Positions 23,794-32,974 of a stretch of 64,000 bases of DNA are shown here, in pieces. The DNA is from a bacterium (GTDB lineage: Bacteria; Myxococcota_A; Polyangia; Nannocystales; Nannocystaceae): positions 62,001 through 126,000 of the forward strand of contig JANSYI010000003.1 of assembly GCA_024742475.1 (NCBI GenBank). The letters run 5' to 3'. The notes under the pieces were generated by a model, which saw nothing but the letters and a program-made list of their open reading frames with translations, was not told the DNA's origin and did no database searches. Within the stretch, counting starts at the first letter, position 1. Every line of letters begins with the position of its first letter. Both the position numbers and the translations under genes were made by a program.

Positions 23794-26700
23794 ATGCTCC
23801 GCCTGTCCCCCGACCGCGCTGCCGAGCGCGTCGCCGAGTCGCTCGTCGGCGGTCAAGCGCTGCGCGTCTTGGGTGCGGACGGCCCAGTCCGAGCGCTGTG
23901 CCTCGCGCGCGCGGCTCGGCACCCGTTGGCCGACGGCCCCGTGGTGATGCTCGCGGCCGACGACCACTCGGCGCGGGCCATCGTCAAGGACGTCGCGTTC
24001 TTCATGGGGCTGCCCGCCGACGACCGACACCAAGACGGCGAGATCCTCTACATCCCCGAGCTCGACGTCTCCCCCTATGCCGATGTCTCGGCCGATCCCC
24101 GCGTGGTCGGAGCGCGGTTGTCGGCGCTGGGTCGACTGCTCGGCGAGGATCCTCCGAAGTTGGTCGTGACCAGCGTGCGATCGGCCATTCGGCGCGTCAT
24201 CCCCAAGGACGCGTTCGCACGCATGCAGCGGACGTGGGAGACCGGTGATGAGCTCGACCGCGACGACGCGGTCGAGGCGCTGCTCCGCGCCGGCTACACG
24301 CGCGTGGACGTCGTCGAGGATCCGGGTACCTTCGCGGTGCGCGGCGGCGTGATGGACGTCTTCGTCCCGCGCGACCACTTCCCCCTGCGCATCGAGTGGT
24401 TCGGCGACGACATCGAGCGCATGCGGATGTTCGACCCCGACTCGCAGCGGAGCCTCCGCGAGGTGCAGCGCTGCGTCGTCGACCCGGTCCGCGAGACCGT
24501 GGTCACCCGCAGCAGCCCGGTTCGTCCCGCGCTCTTGAAGATCGCCGACGAGGTGACCGCGCCGTCGAGCAAGACCCGGCAGGTGTGCGAGAACGTCGAC
24601 CGCGGGGTCGACTTCTTTGGCATCGACGCGCTCGCGCCGGTCTTTCACGACCGCATGGACCCGCTTTGGGCGTACCTCGAGGGTGCCGCGTGGTTCGTCG
24701 AGGACGCCGCGGGCCTGGTCGGTCACGCGCACGCGCTCGCCGAGACCGCGTGCGAGGAGTACGAGCGCGCGCGGGCCAATCACACGCTCATCGCCGAGGT
24801 CGACGCGTTCTTCGTGCCGCCGGACGAGTTGGCCGCGATGCTCGAGGAGCAGCCCGTCGTGGGCGCTCGGGTGGACACGGCCCACGAGGGCAGCGACGAC
24901 CGGCCCGCGCTGCACATCGTCTCTGAGCGCTCGGCGAGGCTGCGCATGGAGCTCGAAGCGGCGCGGGGCCGAAAGGACGGCGAGATCATCCGCCCCGTGG
25001 TCGATCACATCCGTCGTCACACCCAGGGGCCCGACGAGGACACGCCCGGGCCCGCGTGGAAGGTCGTCCTCTCGGCACCCAACCTCACGCACGCCGAGCG
25101 CCTGACGAGCTTGCTGCGAGGGTACGGCCTGCCGATGGAGCCCCCGCGCGGCCCCGAGGGCCACCTGCTCGGTGTCGACGGCACCGACCAGCTGCGCGCA
25201 ACGGTGCAGGTCGTCGCGGGCGAACTCTCCACGGGCTACGAATCGAGCCAGGAGCGCTTCTTGTTGCTCTCCGAGGCCGACGTGTTCGGCCGCGTCACCA
25301 AGAAGGCGCGCACCCGCAAGCGCAAGGCGGGCTTGGGGAGCCTGACCCAGCTGCAAGAGGGCGACTACGTGGTGCACGTGGTGCACGGCGTGGGGCGCTA
25401 CGCAGGCTTGACCAAGCTCTCGATGGGCGGCGTCCCGGCCGACTTCGTGCTGGTCGAGTACCACGGCCGAGACAAGCTCTACCTGCCGGTCTACCGGCTC
25501 AGCGAGATCGATCGGTACGTCAGCGCCGACGCCAAGCCGCCCAAGCTCGACAAGATGGGCGGCACCACCTTCGCGACCAAGACCGCGAAGGTCAAAGCCG
25601 AGGTCCGTCAGATCGCCGAGGAGCTGCTGCAGATCTACGCCCAGCGGGAGGCGCTGCAGGGCCACGCGTACCCGCAGATGGGAGAGATGGCCGCCTTCGA
25701 CGCGACCTTCCCGTTCGAAGAGACGCCCGACCAACAAGACGCCATCGACGCGGTGCAAGGCGACATGAGCAAGCCGCAACCGATGGACCGCCTCGTCTGC
25801 GGCGACGTCGGCTTCGGCAAGACCGAGGTCGCGTTGCGGGCGGCGTTTCGGGCGGCGATGGCGGGCAAGCAGGTCGCGGTGCTCGCTCCGACGACGGTGC
25901 TCGTGCAGCAGCACGGCCGCACGTTCGCCGACCGACTCGGCTCGTTCGGCCTCGAGGTGGCGAAGCTCAACCGGCTCACCGACAACAAGCGACGCAAGGA
26001 AATCCTCGCCGGGCTCAAGGACGGCAGCATCGACGTCGTCGTCGGTACCCACCGCCTGCTCAGCCGCGACGTCCGATTCACCGACCTGGGGCTCGTCATC
26101 ATCGACGAGGAGCAGCGCTTCGGCGTTGCGCAAAAGGAGCGCTTCAAGAAGCTCAAGACCCAGGTCGACGTGCTCACGCTCAGCGCCACGCCCATTCCAC
26201 GGACGCTGCACATGTCCTTGCTGGGCATCCGCGAGATCAGCCTCATCACGACCCCACCCGTCGACCGCCTCGCCGTGCGGACCTACCTCACCCGGGCCAG
26301 CGACACGGTGATCGAGGAGGGGCTGCGGCGAGAGCTCGCCCGTGGCGGGCAGGCGTTCTACGTGGTGCCGAAGATCGCGGGCATCGAAGAACACGCACAG
26401 CGGATCCGATCGCTCGTTCCCGAGGCGCGGGTGTTGGTCGCGCACGGCAAGATGCCCGCCGAGATGCTCGAGAAGACGATGGTGCAGTTCGTCGAGCACG
26501 AGGCGGACGTGCTGGTGTCCACCACGATCATCGAGAGTGGCCTGGACATCCCCCGGGCCAACACGATGTTCATCGCGCGCGCGGACACGTTCGGCCTCTC
26601 ACAGCTCTACCAGCTGCGCGGACGCATCGGCCGCAGCAAGCACCGTGCGCACTGCTTCCTCATGGTTGGGTCGCTCGAGAAGCTGCAGCCCGAGGCCAAG

Positions 26701-27348
26701 CGCAGGCTCGAGGCCATCGTGAAGTTCTCGGATCTCGGCAGCGGCTTTCACGTCGCCAGCCAGGACCTCGAGATCCGCGGGGCTGGAGAGATCCTCGGCG
26801 CGCGCCAGTCGGGCCAGATCCAGGCGATCGGGTTCGACGCGTACTCCCGCATCCTCACCGAGGCGGTCGCCGAGCTCAAAGGAGAGCCGATCGCTCGGGA
26901 GACCGACCCGGAGGTGGCGTTCGATGTCCCGGCGTTCCTGCCCGACACGTACGTGGAGGACACCGGCCAGCGGCTCGACCTCTACCGGCGTCTGTCGCTG
27001 GCGCCGGACATCGACGCGGTCACCGCGGTCATGGACGAGGTGCGCGATCGCTTCGGCGAGCCGCCCGAAGAGGCGTTGAACCTTGGCTTCATCATGGGCT
27101 GCAAGACCTACGGCCGCCGGCTGCACGCCACCGCTGTCGAGAAGAAGGGGCACCGGCTCAGCGTGCGCCTGCGCGAGGATACGCCGCTGTCGGCCGACGT
27201 GGCGGTGCAGCTGCATCGACTCAGCGACGGCCAGATGAAGATGGCAGGCCCCGATCGCATCGTGGCGCAGCTGCCCGACACGCAGCGGGTTCGGGCGCAG
27301 CTCGAGGCGGCTCAATCGGCGCTCGCGTCCCTGGTCACCCACGTGTGA
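23794..27348 (+). CDS. mfd: transcription-repair coupling factor Mfd
   Basis: A 1184-residue Mfd from the ATG at 23794 ([11 protein letters not shown]). It removes stalled RNA polymerase at lesions and recruits UvrA. The UvrB-like N-terminal module covers about 1-340 ([23 protein letters not shown]), the CarD-like polymerase-interaction domain about 515-590 ([20 protein letters not shown]), the RecG-type motor follows with Walker [17 protein letters not shown] (about 669) and DEEQRFGV (about 770), helicase motifs [14 protein letters not shown] and [15 protein letters not shown], and a C-terminal TRCF domain after about 1030. Length is normal for the family. Two parvulin-like genes follow. Confidence 0.97.
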   Translation: MLRLSPDRAAERVAESLVGGQALRVLGADGPVRALCLARAARHPLADGPVVMLAADDHSARAIVKDVAFFMGLPADDRHQDGEILYIPELDVSPYADVSADPRVVGARLSALGRLLGEDPPKLVVTSVRSAIRRVIPKDAFARMQRTWETGDELDRDDAVEALLRAGYTRVDVVEDPGTFAVRGGVMDVFVPRDHFPLRIEWFGDDIERMRMFDPDSQRSLREVQRCVVDPVRETVVTRSSPVRPALLKIADEVTAPSSKTRQVCENVDRGVDFFGIDALAPVFHDRMDPLWAYLEGAAWFVEDAAGLVGHAHALAETACEEYERARANHTLIAEVDAFFVPPDELAAMLEEQPVVGARVDTAHEGSDDRPALHIVSERSARLRMELEAARGRKDGEIIRPVVDHIRRHTQGPDEDTPGPAWKVVLSAPNLTHAERLTSLLRGYGLPMEPPRGPEGHLLGVDGTDQLRATVQVVAGELSTGYESSQERFLLLSEADVFGRVTKKARTRKRKAGLGSLTQLQEGDYVVHVVHGVGRYAGLTKLSMGGVPADFVLVEYHGRDKLYLPVYRLSEIDRYVSADAKPPKLDKMGGTTFATKTAKVKAEVRQIAEELLQIYAQREALQGHAYPQMGEMAAFDATFPFEETPDQQDAIDAVQGDMSKPQPMDRLVCGDVGFGKTEVALRAAFRAAMAGKQVAVLAPTTVLVQQHGRTFADRLGSFGLEVAKLNRLTDNKRRKEILAGLKDGSIDVVVGTHRLLSRDVRFTDLGLVIIDEEQRFGVAQKERFKKLKTQVDVLTLSATPIPRTLHMSLLGIREISLITTPPVDRLAVRTYLTRASDTVIEEGLRRELARGGQAFYVVPKIAGIEEHAQRIRSLVPEARVLVAHGKMPAEMLEKTMVQFVEHEADVLVSTTIIESGLDIPRANTMFIARADTFGLSQLYQLRGRIGRSKHRAHCFLMVGSLEKLQPEAKRRLEAIVKFSDLGSGFHVASQDLEIRGAGEILGARQSGQIQAIGFDAYSRILTEAVAELKGEPIARETDPEVAFDVPAFLPDTYVEDTGQRLDLYRRLSLAPDIDAVTAVMDEVRDRFGEPPEEALNLGFIMGCKTYGRRLHATAVEKKGHRLSVRLREDTPLSADVAVQLHRLSDGQMKMAGPDRIVAQLPDTQRVRAQLEAAQSALASLVTHV

Positions 27349-27405
27349 AGCCGGGTGTCCGGTGCCGGCTTGAGACCGGGACCGCTTCGTGGCTCAATCG
27401 AGCTG

Positions 27406-28203
27406 ATGCGACGCGCGCACATCCTCCCCCTCGCCCTCGCCCTCGCGGCGTGTGACGTCGGCGAGGGCGTGCCCGAGGGCAAGCTCGCGGTGGTCGGACC
27501 AACCGTGCTCGGTCCCGAGGACATCGCCGCAGCCCGCAGCCAGGTCGGCAAGTACGGTCAGCTGCGCTTCTCGGGCCCCGAAGGCGACGCGACGATGCTC
27601 GAGGCGCTGGTCGTCGCCGAGCTCCTCGCCCTCGAGGCAAGGGAGCGTGGGTTCGAGCGCGATCCTCGGATCGACTTCGCCGTCCATGAGGAGATCGCGA
27701 GCGTCTACCTCTCGACGCTGCTCGAGCGCGCGGTCCCCCGCGAAACCGTGGCGCAGGACACCGAGGCTCTGCGTGCCTACTACGACGCGCACCCCGAGGC
27801 GTTCACCGAGCCACAGACGCGCAGCGCCCAGGGGGTGGTGTTCAAGACGTTCGACGAGGCCGAGCACGCGCGCGCGGCGTTGGTCGCCGGCACGAGCACG
27901 CTCGAGGAGCTCGGCGACGTGTTCGCAACGCCGCTGCAGGCGCGTGATGACGCCGAGTTTCCCGCGTTTCACCCGCACCTGTTCGCCGAGGGGGTCGGGG
28001 AGGGCGACCTCATCGAGCACCCGGTCTTCGTGGGGGAGATGCTGCTGATCGGGAGGGTTCAAAAGGTCGAGGAGGCTAGCGTGCGCCCCTTCGACGACCC
28101 GGCCGTGCAGGAGCAGTTGGTCGAGGCGGTGATGAAACCCCGCCGGGACGCCGCGCGGGCAAAGATCCTGGAACGGCTCAGGGCGGGCCAGCCGCCGCTG
28201 TGA
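27406..28203 (+). CDS. parvulin/PpiC-like lipoprotein chaperone
   Basis: A 265-residue protein from ATG 27406; lipobox LALAAC (Cys 13). A SurA-like N-terminal helical region (ATMLEALVVAELLALEARERG, AYYDAHPEAFTEPQTRSAQG) precedes a degenerate PpiC-type prolyl isomerase domain (GVVFKTFDEAEHARAAL, ELGDVF). It stands directly before a second SurA-like gene, and the intergenic space consists of a 22-bp tandem repeat that begins inside this gene's stop region. It probably helps fold exported proteins. Confidence 0.78.
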   Translation: MRRAHILPLALALAACDVGEGVPEGKLAVVGPTVLGPEDIAAARSQVGKYGQLRFSGPEGDATMLEALVVAELLALEARERGFERDPRIDFAVHEEIASVYLSTLLERAVPRETVAQDTEALRAYYDAHPEAFTEPQTRSAQGVVFKTFDEAEHARAALVAGTSTLEELGDVFATPLQARDDAEFPAFHPHLFAEGVGEGDLIEHPVFVGEMLLIGRVQKVEEASVRPFDDPAVQEQLVEAVMKPRRDAARAKILERLRAGQPPL

Positions 28204-28260
28204 CGCGCTGCGCTGGCCGCTGTGACGCGCCGCGCTGGCCGCTGTGACGCGCTGCGCTGC
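28200..28260 (+). repeat. 22-bp tandem repeat, 2.8 copies
   Basis: Unit GTGACGCGCTGCGCTGGCCGCT, copies at 28200-28221, 28222-28243 (one base differs) and a partial one at 28244-28260. It starts with the upstream gene's stop codon, so each copy also carries TGA. Confidence 0.9.
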
Positions 28261-28291
28261 AGGGGGCGGGCGCGCGTGTTACCTCTTGCAC

Positions 28292-29269
28292 ATGCGCTCC
28301 CTCCTCGCGCTCGTGCTCTCGTCCCTCGTGGCCTCGGCCGCCGTGCCCGCGCAGGCCACCGCTGCGCCCCGTGGACGGATGGAGCTCGACCGGGTCGCCG
28401 CGGTCGTCGGCGACGAGATCATCTTGTACAGCGAACTGCAGCGCTCGGCGGCTCGTCACCCGCTCATGCAAGAAGGCATGGCCTCGCTGCCCGCGGGCGC
28501 CAGCCGGACGATGGTCGAGCAAAAGACGCGCGAGGTGACGGGCAAGGTGCTCGACGAGCTGATCGATCTCGCGCTCATGCGGGCCGAGGCCGAGAAGTTC
28601 GACATCGCGATCGGCGAGGACGAGGTCGACAATGCGGTCGCCGACATCGCCAAGCAGTACCAGCTGAGCGTCGACGAGCTCCGCAAGCAGGTCGTCGCCA
28701 GCGCCGAGTACGGCAACTGGGCCGAGTACAAGAACGAGGTCCGCGACCAGCTGTTGCAGTACCGCCTCCCGCAGTACCTCGCGACGTGGTCGGTGAGCGA
28801 AGCGCAGGTCCGCGAGCACTACCGAAAGATGACCAAGGACGAGTCGGCCAAGGTCGAGGTGCGCCAACTCGTCTTCAACCCGCCCACGCAAGAGTCCGGC
28901 GATCGAGACCGCGTATTCGCCCGCGCCCAAGTGGCCGCCCGCGAGCTTCGCGAGGGCAAGTCGATGGACGATGTCGCCGAGGGGCTGGGCCAAGAGTCCC
29001 CCACGCGAGCCATCGGTCGAGGCGACGTGGCCCCGGCCATCGAGGACGCGCTGTTCGAAGCCAAGGACAAGCAGATCGTGGGTCCGCTGGCGTCCGGCCA
29101 GGGTTACGTGGTGTTCGTCGTGCTCGCGCACATCGACTCGGCCGCGCTCGACTACGAGAAGGCCAAGGACCGAATTCGCCAGCAGCTCGAGGCCGAGGCC
29201 TTCATCAAGGCGCAAAACGAGCTCCGCGCCCAGCTTCGCGCCAAGGCGCACATCGACATCCGGATCTGA
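28292..29269 (+). CDS. SurA/PpiC-type periplasmic prolyl isomerase
   Basis: A 325-residue protein from MRSLLALV (28292), with a cleavable signal peptide ending near AQATAAP. SurA N-domain: DRVAAVVGDEIILYSELQR, then TREVTGKVLDELIDLALMRAEAEKF and a helical body. A single PpiC-type rotamase domain occupies about 185-295 (KVEVRQLVFNP, DVAEGLGQESPTRAIGRGD, FEAKDKQIVGPLASGQGYVVF). It acts as a periplasmic chaperone for outer-membrane proteins in relatives. It pairs with the upstream lipoprotein version, probably in one operon, and ends at a strong hairpin. Confidence 0.85.
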   Translation: MRSLLALVLSSLVASAAVPAQATAAPRGRMELDRVAAVVGDEIILYSELQRSAARHPLMQEGMASLPAGASRTMVEQKTREVTGKVLDELIDLALMRAEAEKFDIAIGEDEVDNAVADIAKQYQLSVDELRKQVVASAEYGNWAEYKNEVRDQLLQYRLPQYLATWSVSEAQVREHYRKMTKDESAKVEVRQLVFNPPTQESGDRDRVFARAQVAARELREGKSMDDVAEGLGQESPTRAIGRGDVAPAIEDALFEAKDKQIVGPLASGQGYVVFVVLAHIDSAALDYEKAKDRIRQQLEAEAFIKAQNELRAQLRAKAHIDIRI

Positions 29270-29275
29270 GTTTTA

Positions 29276-29296
29276 GGGGCCTTTCACAAAGGCCCC
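29276..29296 (+). terminator. GC-rich hairpin after the SurA-like gene
   Basis: A perfect 9-bp stem GGGGCCTTT/AAAGGCCCC with loop CAC, seven bases after the stop codon, with no T-tract behind it. The hairpin after 52110 has the same GGGCCT...AGGCCCCCGCCG core. Confidence 0.6.
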
Positions 29297-29343
29297 CGCC
29301 GCTTCGGGCGGCGAAGCCGCCCTGCGCTTCCCCCCAAACGGTC

Positions 29344-29439
29344 GCCCTGTCGGGCTCGAGCTCGCTTTGCTCGCCGCGCTTGGGGGGTGGGGGGGCGCGG
29401 TTGCCCTGTCGGGCTCGAGCTCGCTTTGCTCGCCGCGCT
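29344..29439. repeat. 37-bp direct repeat pair between convergent genes
   Basis: Two identical 37-bp copies at 29344-29380 and 29403-29439 (beginning GCCCTGTCGGGCTCGAGCTC and ending CGCCGCGCT), spaced 59 bases apart and separated by a G-rich spacer. Each copy contains short inverted repeats (GAGC...GCTC), a REP-like layout. The 29270-29473 interval holds no gene. Confidence 0.85.
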
Positions 29440-29473
29440 CGGGGGGGGTGCGCGCTTGGGGGGTGTCCTGGTG

Positions 29474-30808
29474 TCAGGCGGTGAGTTTTTCGAGTTCTTT
29501 GGGGAGTACGCCGACGCTGATGGCGGGGTTTTCGGGGTGGTGGAAGACGGTGATGGGCGAGCCGTCTTCGAGTCCGCGGACGGCGAGCATGTCGGAGGTT
29601 CCCAGGGCGCCGTCGTAGGGGTGTCCGTCGGCCTGGTAGGCGTAGGTGACTCGGGTGGACTCCCTGCTGGTGTGTACGCCGGTGACACGTCCCTCGACGG
29701 CCACGCCGCGGGTGTACAGCTGCTTGGCTTGGCCGGAGGTTCGCGCAATCGAGCCCAGGACGAACGCGGGGATGAGCAGCAGGGAGCCGAGATACACGAG
29801 CGACCCGGGTGCGACCACGGTCGAGATCGTCGACAGGAGCAGGCTCAGGACCAGAGGCACGAGCACCACGCCAGGTCCCTTCTCGGACAAGGCGCGGCGC
29901 ATCGTGAACACGTCGTCGACGGCCGGTGAGCGGGGGCGCGGGGTGGATGCGAGCGCGGTGGTCTGCGCGGGTGCGGGCGACTTGGCCTCCCGCGGCGCGA
30001 GTGCCTTCGCCGCTGACGCTGCGTCCTCGGTGGGCGCGGTGAGGGCTTCGCGGGCCGCTGTCGCCGACGCGAAGCGGTCGTTCGGATCGGGCGCCAGCAT
30101 GCGTGCGAGTACGGCTTGCACGTGCGCCGAGCAGCCGGTGCGCTCGTCGAGCACGATATCGAGACCATCGCGCGGAAACTCCGAGGGATGCACATGGGTC
30201 AGTGCGTGCACCATGGTCGCCCCGAGGCCATAGAGGTCAGAGCGAGAGTCGGCGGTGCCCATCGCCTGCTCCGGTGCCATGTAGCCGACCGTGCCCGCGA
30301 TCGTCAGCGCCCCATCGGTGCGCGGCGAAACGTCGGCGACCGATCCGAAGTCGATGAGGACCGGGCGGTCTCCTTCGGTGAGCATGATGTTGCCCGGCTT
30401 GATGTCCCGATGCACGACCGGTGGGCTCAACCCATGCAGGTACTCGAGCGCCTCGAGCAGCGACTCGAGCAGGCGGACGGCCGAGGCTTCGTCCCAGCGG
30501 TGACCTGCCTCGATGCGTTCTGCCAGCGTCTGTCCGTGGACGTACTCGAAGGCGATGTAGAAGGCGTGGTCGCCCTCGCCGGCGTGCTCGAACGCGTCGA
30601 CGAACCGGACGACGCCCCGGTGGTGTAGCGACCGCAGCACCTTCGCCTCCCGCTCGAAGCGCTCGACGGGCTTCCACTCGGGCAGCCCAGCGAGCTCGAG
30701 TTTCTTGAGCGCGACCACCTGGCCCGAGGTTCGGTGTGTCGCCTTGTAGGTCACCCCGAACGCGCCCGCCCCGATCTGCTCCAGCCCTTCGTAGTCTGCG
30801 ACGATCAC
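29474..30808 (-). CDS. Hanks-type Ser/Thr protein kinase with C-terminal DUF3592-like domain
   Basis: A 444-residue kinase from the GTG at 30808 (MIVADYEGLEQIGAGAFGV); longer starts add unrelated sequence. Kinase motifs: GAGAFGVTYKA, VALKKL, HRDIKPGN, LIDFGSVADV, GYMAPEQAMG. An Ala/Pro linker ends near residue 300, then two transmembrane helices (GVVLVPLVLSLLLSTISTVV, LVYLGSLLLIPAFVLGSIA) and a C-terminal domain of about 90 residues (LYTRGVAVEGRVTGVHTS, VTYAYQADGHPYDG, ITVFHHPENP) like DUF3592. The latter may be an extracytoplasmic beta domain. It is divergent from a PBP4 gene. Confidence 0.9.
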   Translation of the reverse strand: MIVADYEGLEQIGAGAFGVTYKATHRTSGQVVALKKLELAGLPEWKPVERFEREAKVLRSLHHRGVVRFVDAFEHAGEGDHAFYIAFEYVHGQTLAERIEAGHRWDEASAVRLLESLLEALEYLHGLSPPVVHRDIKPGNIMLTEGDRPVLIDFGSVADVSPRTDGALTIAGTVGYMAPEQAMGTADSRSDLYGLGATMVHALTHVHPSEFPRDGLDIVLDERTGCSAHVQAVLARMLAPDPNDRFASATAAREALTAPTEDAASAAKALAPREAKSPAPAQTTALASTPRPRSPAVDDVFTMRRALSEKGPGVVLVPLVLSLLLSTISTVVAPGSLVYLGSLLLIPAFVLGSIARTSGQAKQLYTRGVAVEGRVTGVHTSRESTRVTYAYQADGHPYDGALGTSDMLAVRGLEDGSPITVFHHPENPAISVGVLPKELEKLTA

Positions 30809-30935
30809 GCGGGCGCAGCGTAGCAGCGGGTCTGATCGCCACGTGGCGGCTTCGATCGGGACCGACCTTGCGCGGGGCGCCTGGTGACGCAACATGGAAG
30901 GGGTGGGGAGCGGGTTTCCTCACGTTTCTCTACGG

Positions 30936-32516
30936 ATGACTCGACGCTGGACACGGATCGCTGGACGCCTTGGCGTGGCTGCCGCGCTACTTGGCGCGGC
31001 GGCGTTCGGGGCCACGCGGACCGCAGATGCAGGTGGGCCGGGCCTCGAGGCGTCGACGCCGGCGATCCGGCCGGTGCCGTATCGCTGGATTCCCCGCGCG
31101 GCACCCGCGGAGTCCGCGCCCTCCGAGGGCGCGCTGCAGCGTCGGTTCGCGGGGCTTGCCGCGCACCTGCAGCGCTCCGGCGATCGAGCGCTGCCCGCGG
31201 AGACCCTCGAGGGGCTCGACTCGCTCGTCGCCAAGGCTTCGCGCCGGGCAGACGTCGCCGTGCACGCGCGCGACCTGAGGACGGGTGCGGTGCTCTACGA
31301 CGCGCACGGCGACGCGCTGCTCAACCCCGCGAGCAACCAGAAGGTCTTCACCGGCGCCGCCGCGCTGGACCTGCTCGGGTCCGAGTACAGATTCGAGACG
31401 CGAGTGCTCCGCGCAGGCCGTGCGCTGGTACTCGTCGGCGAAGGCGACCCGGTCCTCGACGGGGACGACCTTCAAGCCATGGCGGTCATCGTCGCCGAGC
31501 AGCTCGAGCTCGGAGACGTCGAGCGCATCATCGTCGACGACTCTGCGTTCGCTCCGCGGCGGTTTGGACCGGGCCTGTACGACCCCGACGGGTTCGGCGC
31601 ACCCCACGAGGCGCCCAGCGGAGCGCTCTCGGTCGACTTCAACACCATCGAGGTCCGTGTCGCGCCCGTCGCCGGGCAGACGACGCCCAGCGTCGAGGTG
31701 CAAGGCGCCGGCGCGCACGTCGAGGTGCGCAACGACGCCGAGGTCGGACGCCGCGGTTTCGTCTCCGTGCAGACGTATGCGGAGGACGGCAAGACGATCG
31801 TGCACGTTCGGGGCTCGATGAGCCGCCGTGCACGCAGCGTCGTCACGCGCCGCCGCATCCTCGACCCCGGCTTGCACGCGGGCACCGTCTTTGCCGAGCG
31901 GCTCGCCGAGCAGTGGGCGTCCCAGCCGCTGCCCGTCGAGCGCGGCGAGGCGCCAATGCAAGCCGAGACGCTGGTCGTCAACGAGTCGGCGCCGCTCGCC
32001 GAGATCCTCGAGCGTGGCCTGGCCTACTCCAACAACTTCATCGCCGAGCAGCTGCTGCGAACGATGGCGTGGCGCGTCTATGACGAGCCCGGCTCGTGGG
32101 CGATGGGGGTCGACATCCTCGAGGCCTACTGGGCGGGGCTCGGCCGCGAGGAGGCGCCCGTCGTCGAGAACGGGTCGGGACTGTCGCGGCGCGGACGACT
32201 GACGGCCTCGGGGCTCGTCGACGTGCTCGTCGCCGCCCACCGCGAGACGCCCGCGTTGCTCGACGCGCTGCCCGCTGCAGGTGATCCGGGGACGCTACGG
32301 CGCCGACTGCTTCGCTCGAGCGGACGCGTTCGCGCCAAGACCGGGACGCTCAACGGGGTGACGGGGCTGACCGGCGTGTTGACCGACGAGCGGGGCACGC
32401 CGACGGTGGCGTTCTCCGTCTTGGTCACCGCGCACAACCCCGCCGCGATGCCGGCGGCGAAGCGACGCAAGGTCGAGGACGCCGTGGTCTACGCCCTGCT
32501 CGAACACGCGGGCTGA
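30936..32516 (+). CDS. dacB: D-alanyl-D-alanine carboxypeptidase / endopeptidase, PBP4 family
   Basis: A 526-residue S13-family penicillin-binding protein from MTRRWTRIAG (30936), with an N-terminal signal segment (GVAAALLGAAAFGATRTADA). Active-site motifs: SxxK in NPASNQKVF (Ser about 133), SxN in YSNNFIAEQLL (about 364) and KTG in RAKTGTLNGV (about 467). It trims peptidoglycan cross-links or side chains in the periplasm. It is flanked by the divergent kinase and a convergent receiver gene. Family length and motif spacing are normal, so confidence is high. Confidence 0.93.
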   Translation: MTRRWTRIAGRLGVAAALLGAAAFGATRTADAGGPGLEASTPAIRPVPYRWIPRAAPAESAPSEGALQRRFAGLAAHLQRSGDRALPAETLEGLDSLVAKASRRADVAVHARDLRTGAVLYDAHGDALLNPASNQKVFTGAAALDLLGSEYRFETRVLRAGRALVLVGEGDPVLDGDDLQAMAVIVAEQLELGDVERIIVDDSAFAPRRFGPGLYDPDGFGAPHEAPSGALSVDFNTIEVRVAPVAGQTTPSVEVQGAGAHVEVRNDAEVGRRGFVSVQTYAEDGKTIVHVRGSMSRRARSVVTRRRILDPGLHAGTVFAERLAEQWASQPLPVERGEAPMQAETLVVNESAPLAEILERGLAYSNNFIAEQLLRTMAWRVYDEPGSWAMGVDILEAYWAGLGREEAPVVENGSGLSRRGRLTASGLVDVLVAAHRETPALLDALPAAGDPGTLRRRLLRSSGRVRAKTGTLNGVTGLTGVLTDERGTPTVAFSVLVTAHNPAAMPAAKRRKVEDAVVYALLEHAG

Positions 32517-32528
32517 TGCGATTGCGAT

Positions 32529-32554
32529 GCGGCTCTGGTGGGGTTCAGAGCCGC
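32529..32554. terminator. hairpin between dacB and the convergent receiver gene
   Basis: A 9-bp perfect stem GCGGCTCTG/CAGAGCCGC with an 8-base loop, starting 13 bases after the dacB stop and overlapping the end of the minus-strand gene. No U-tract follows, so it is a probable but weak intrinsic terminator. Confidence 0.5.
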
Positions 32555-32967
32555 GCCGGGGAGTCCGCGCTGATGCTCGGCCCCTCGGCGAGCACCCGCT
32601 GAACCTTGGAGCGCAGCGTCGTCGCGTCGAACGGCTTTGCGAGGTACGCGGTCGCACCGTTGCGCAGCGCCCAGTAGCGGTCGTGCTCGCGGGAGAGGTC
32701 GGTGACGAGGACGACGGCCGTCTGCGTCTTGGACTCGACGGCGATCCTTCGCATGAGCGTCAAGCCCGACAGCCCCTCGAGCAACACCTCCGCGATGAGC
32801 AGCGCGGGCTTGTGGTCGCTGCACGCCGCGAACGCGGACGTCCCGGTGGTGGCTTCGTGCACGGCCACGCTGACGCCCAGGGCCTCCGCGGCTTCGGCGA
32901 CCAGCGCGACGAGCTCCTCGCGGATGGAGGCGTCCGGCTCGGCGATGACGACGTGCGTAGCGGCCAT
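32545..32967 (-). CDS. receiver-domain protein with Glu at the phospho-acceptor site
   Basis: A 140-residue receiver-only protein. The fold is clear (VVIAEPDASIREEL, VVLVTDLSREHDRYWAL, AYLAKPFDATTL with the conserved Lys), but the residue that aligns with the phospho-Asp is Glu60 (LLIAEVLLEGLSG). Glu can mimic a phosphorylated state, so this may be a constitutively 'on' or phosphorylation-independent receiver. It follows the DUF4388 gene by seven bases and is likely co-transcribed. Confidence 0.82.
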   Translation of the reverse strand: MAATHVVIAEPDASIREELVALVAEAAEALGVSVAVHEATTGTSAFAACSDHKPALLIAEVLLEGLSGLTLMRRIAVESKTQTAVVLVTDLSREHDRYWALRNGATAYLAKPFDATTLRSKVQRVLAEGPSISADSPARL

Positions 32968-32974
32968 GAAGACC

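Noticed and set aside
23773..26499. Long minus-strand ORF (908 codons) opposite mfd
   Set aside because: It is an antisense shadow of a highly GC-rich gene with third-position bias; Mfd on the plus strand is complete and strongly conserved.
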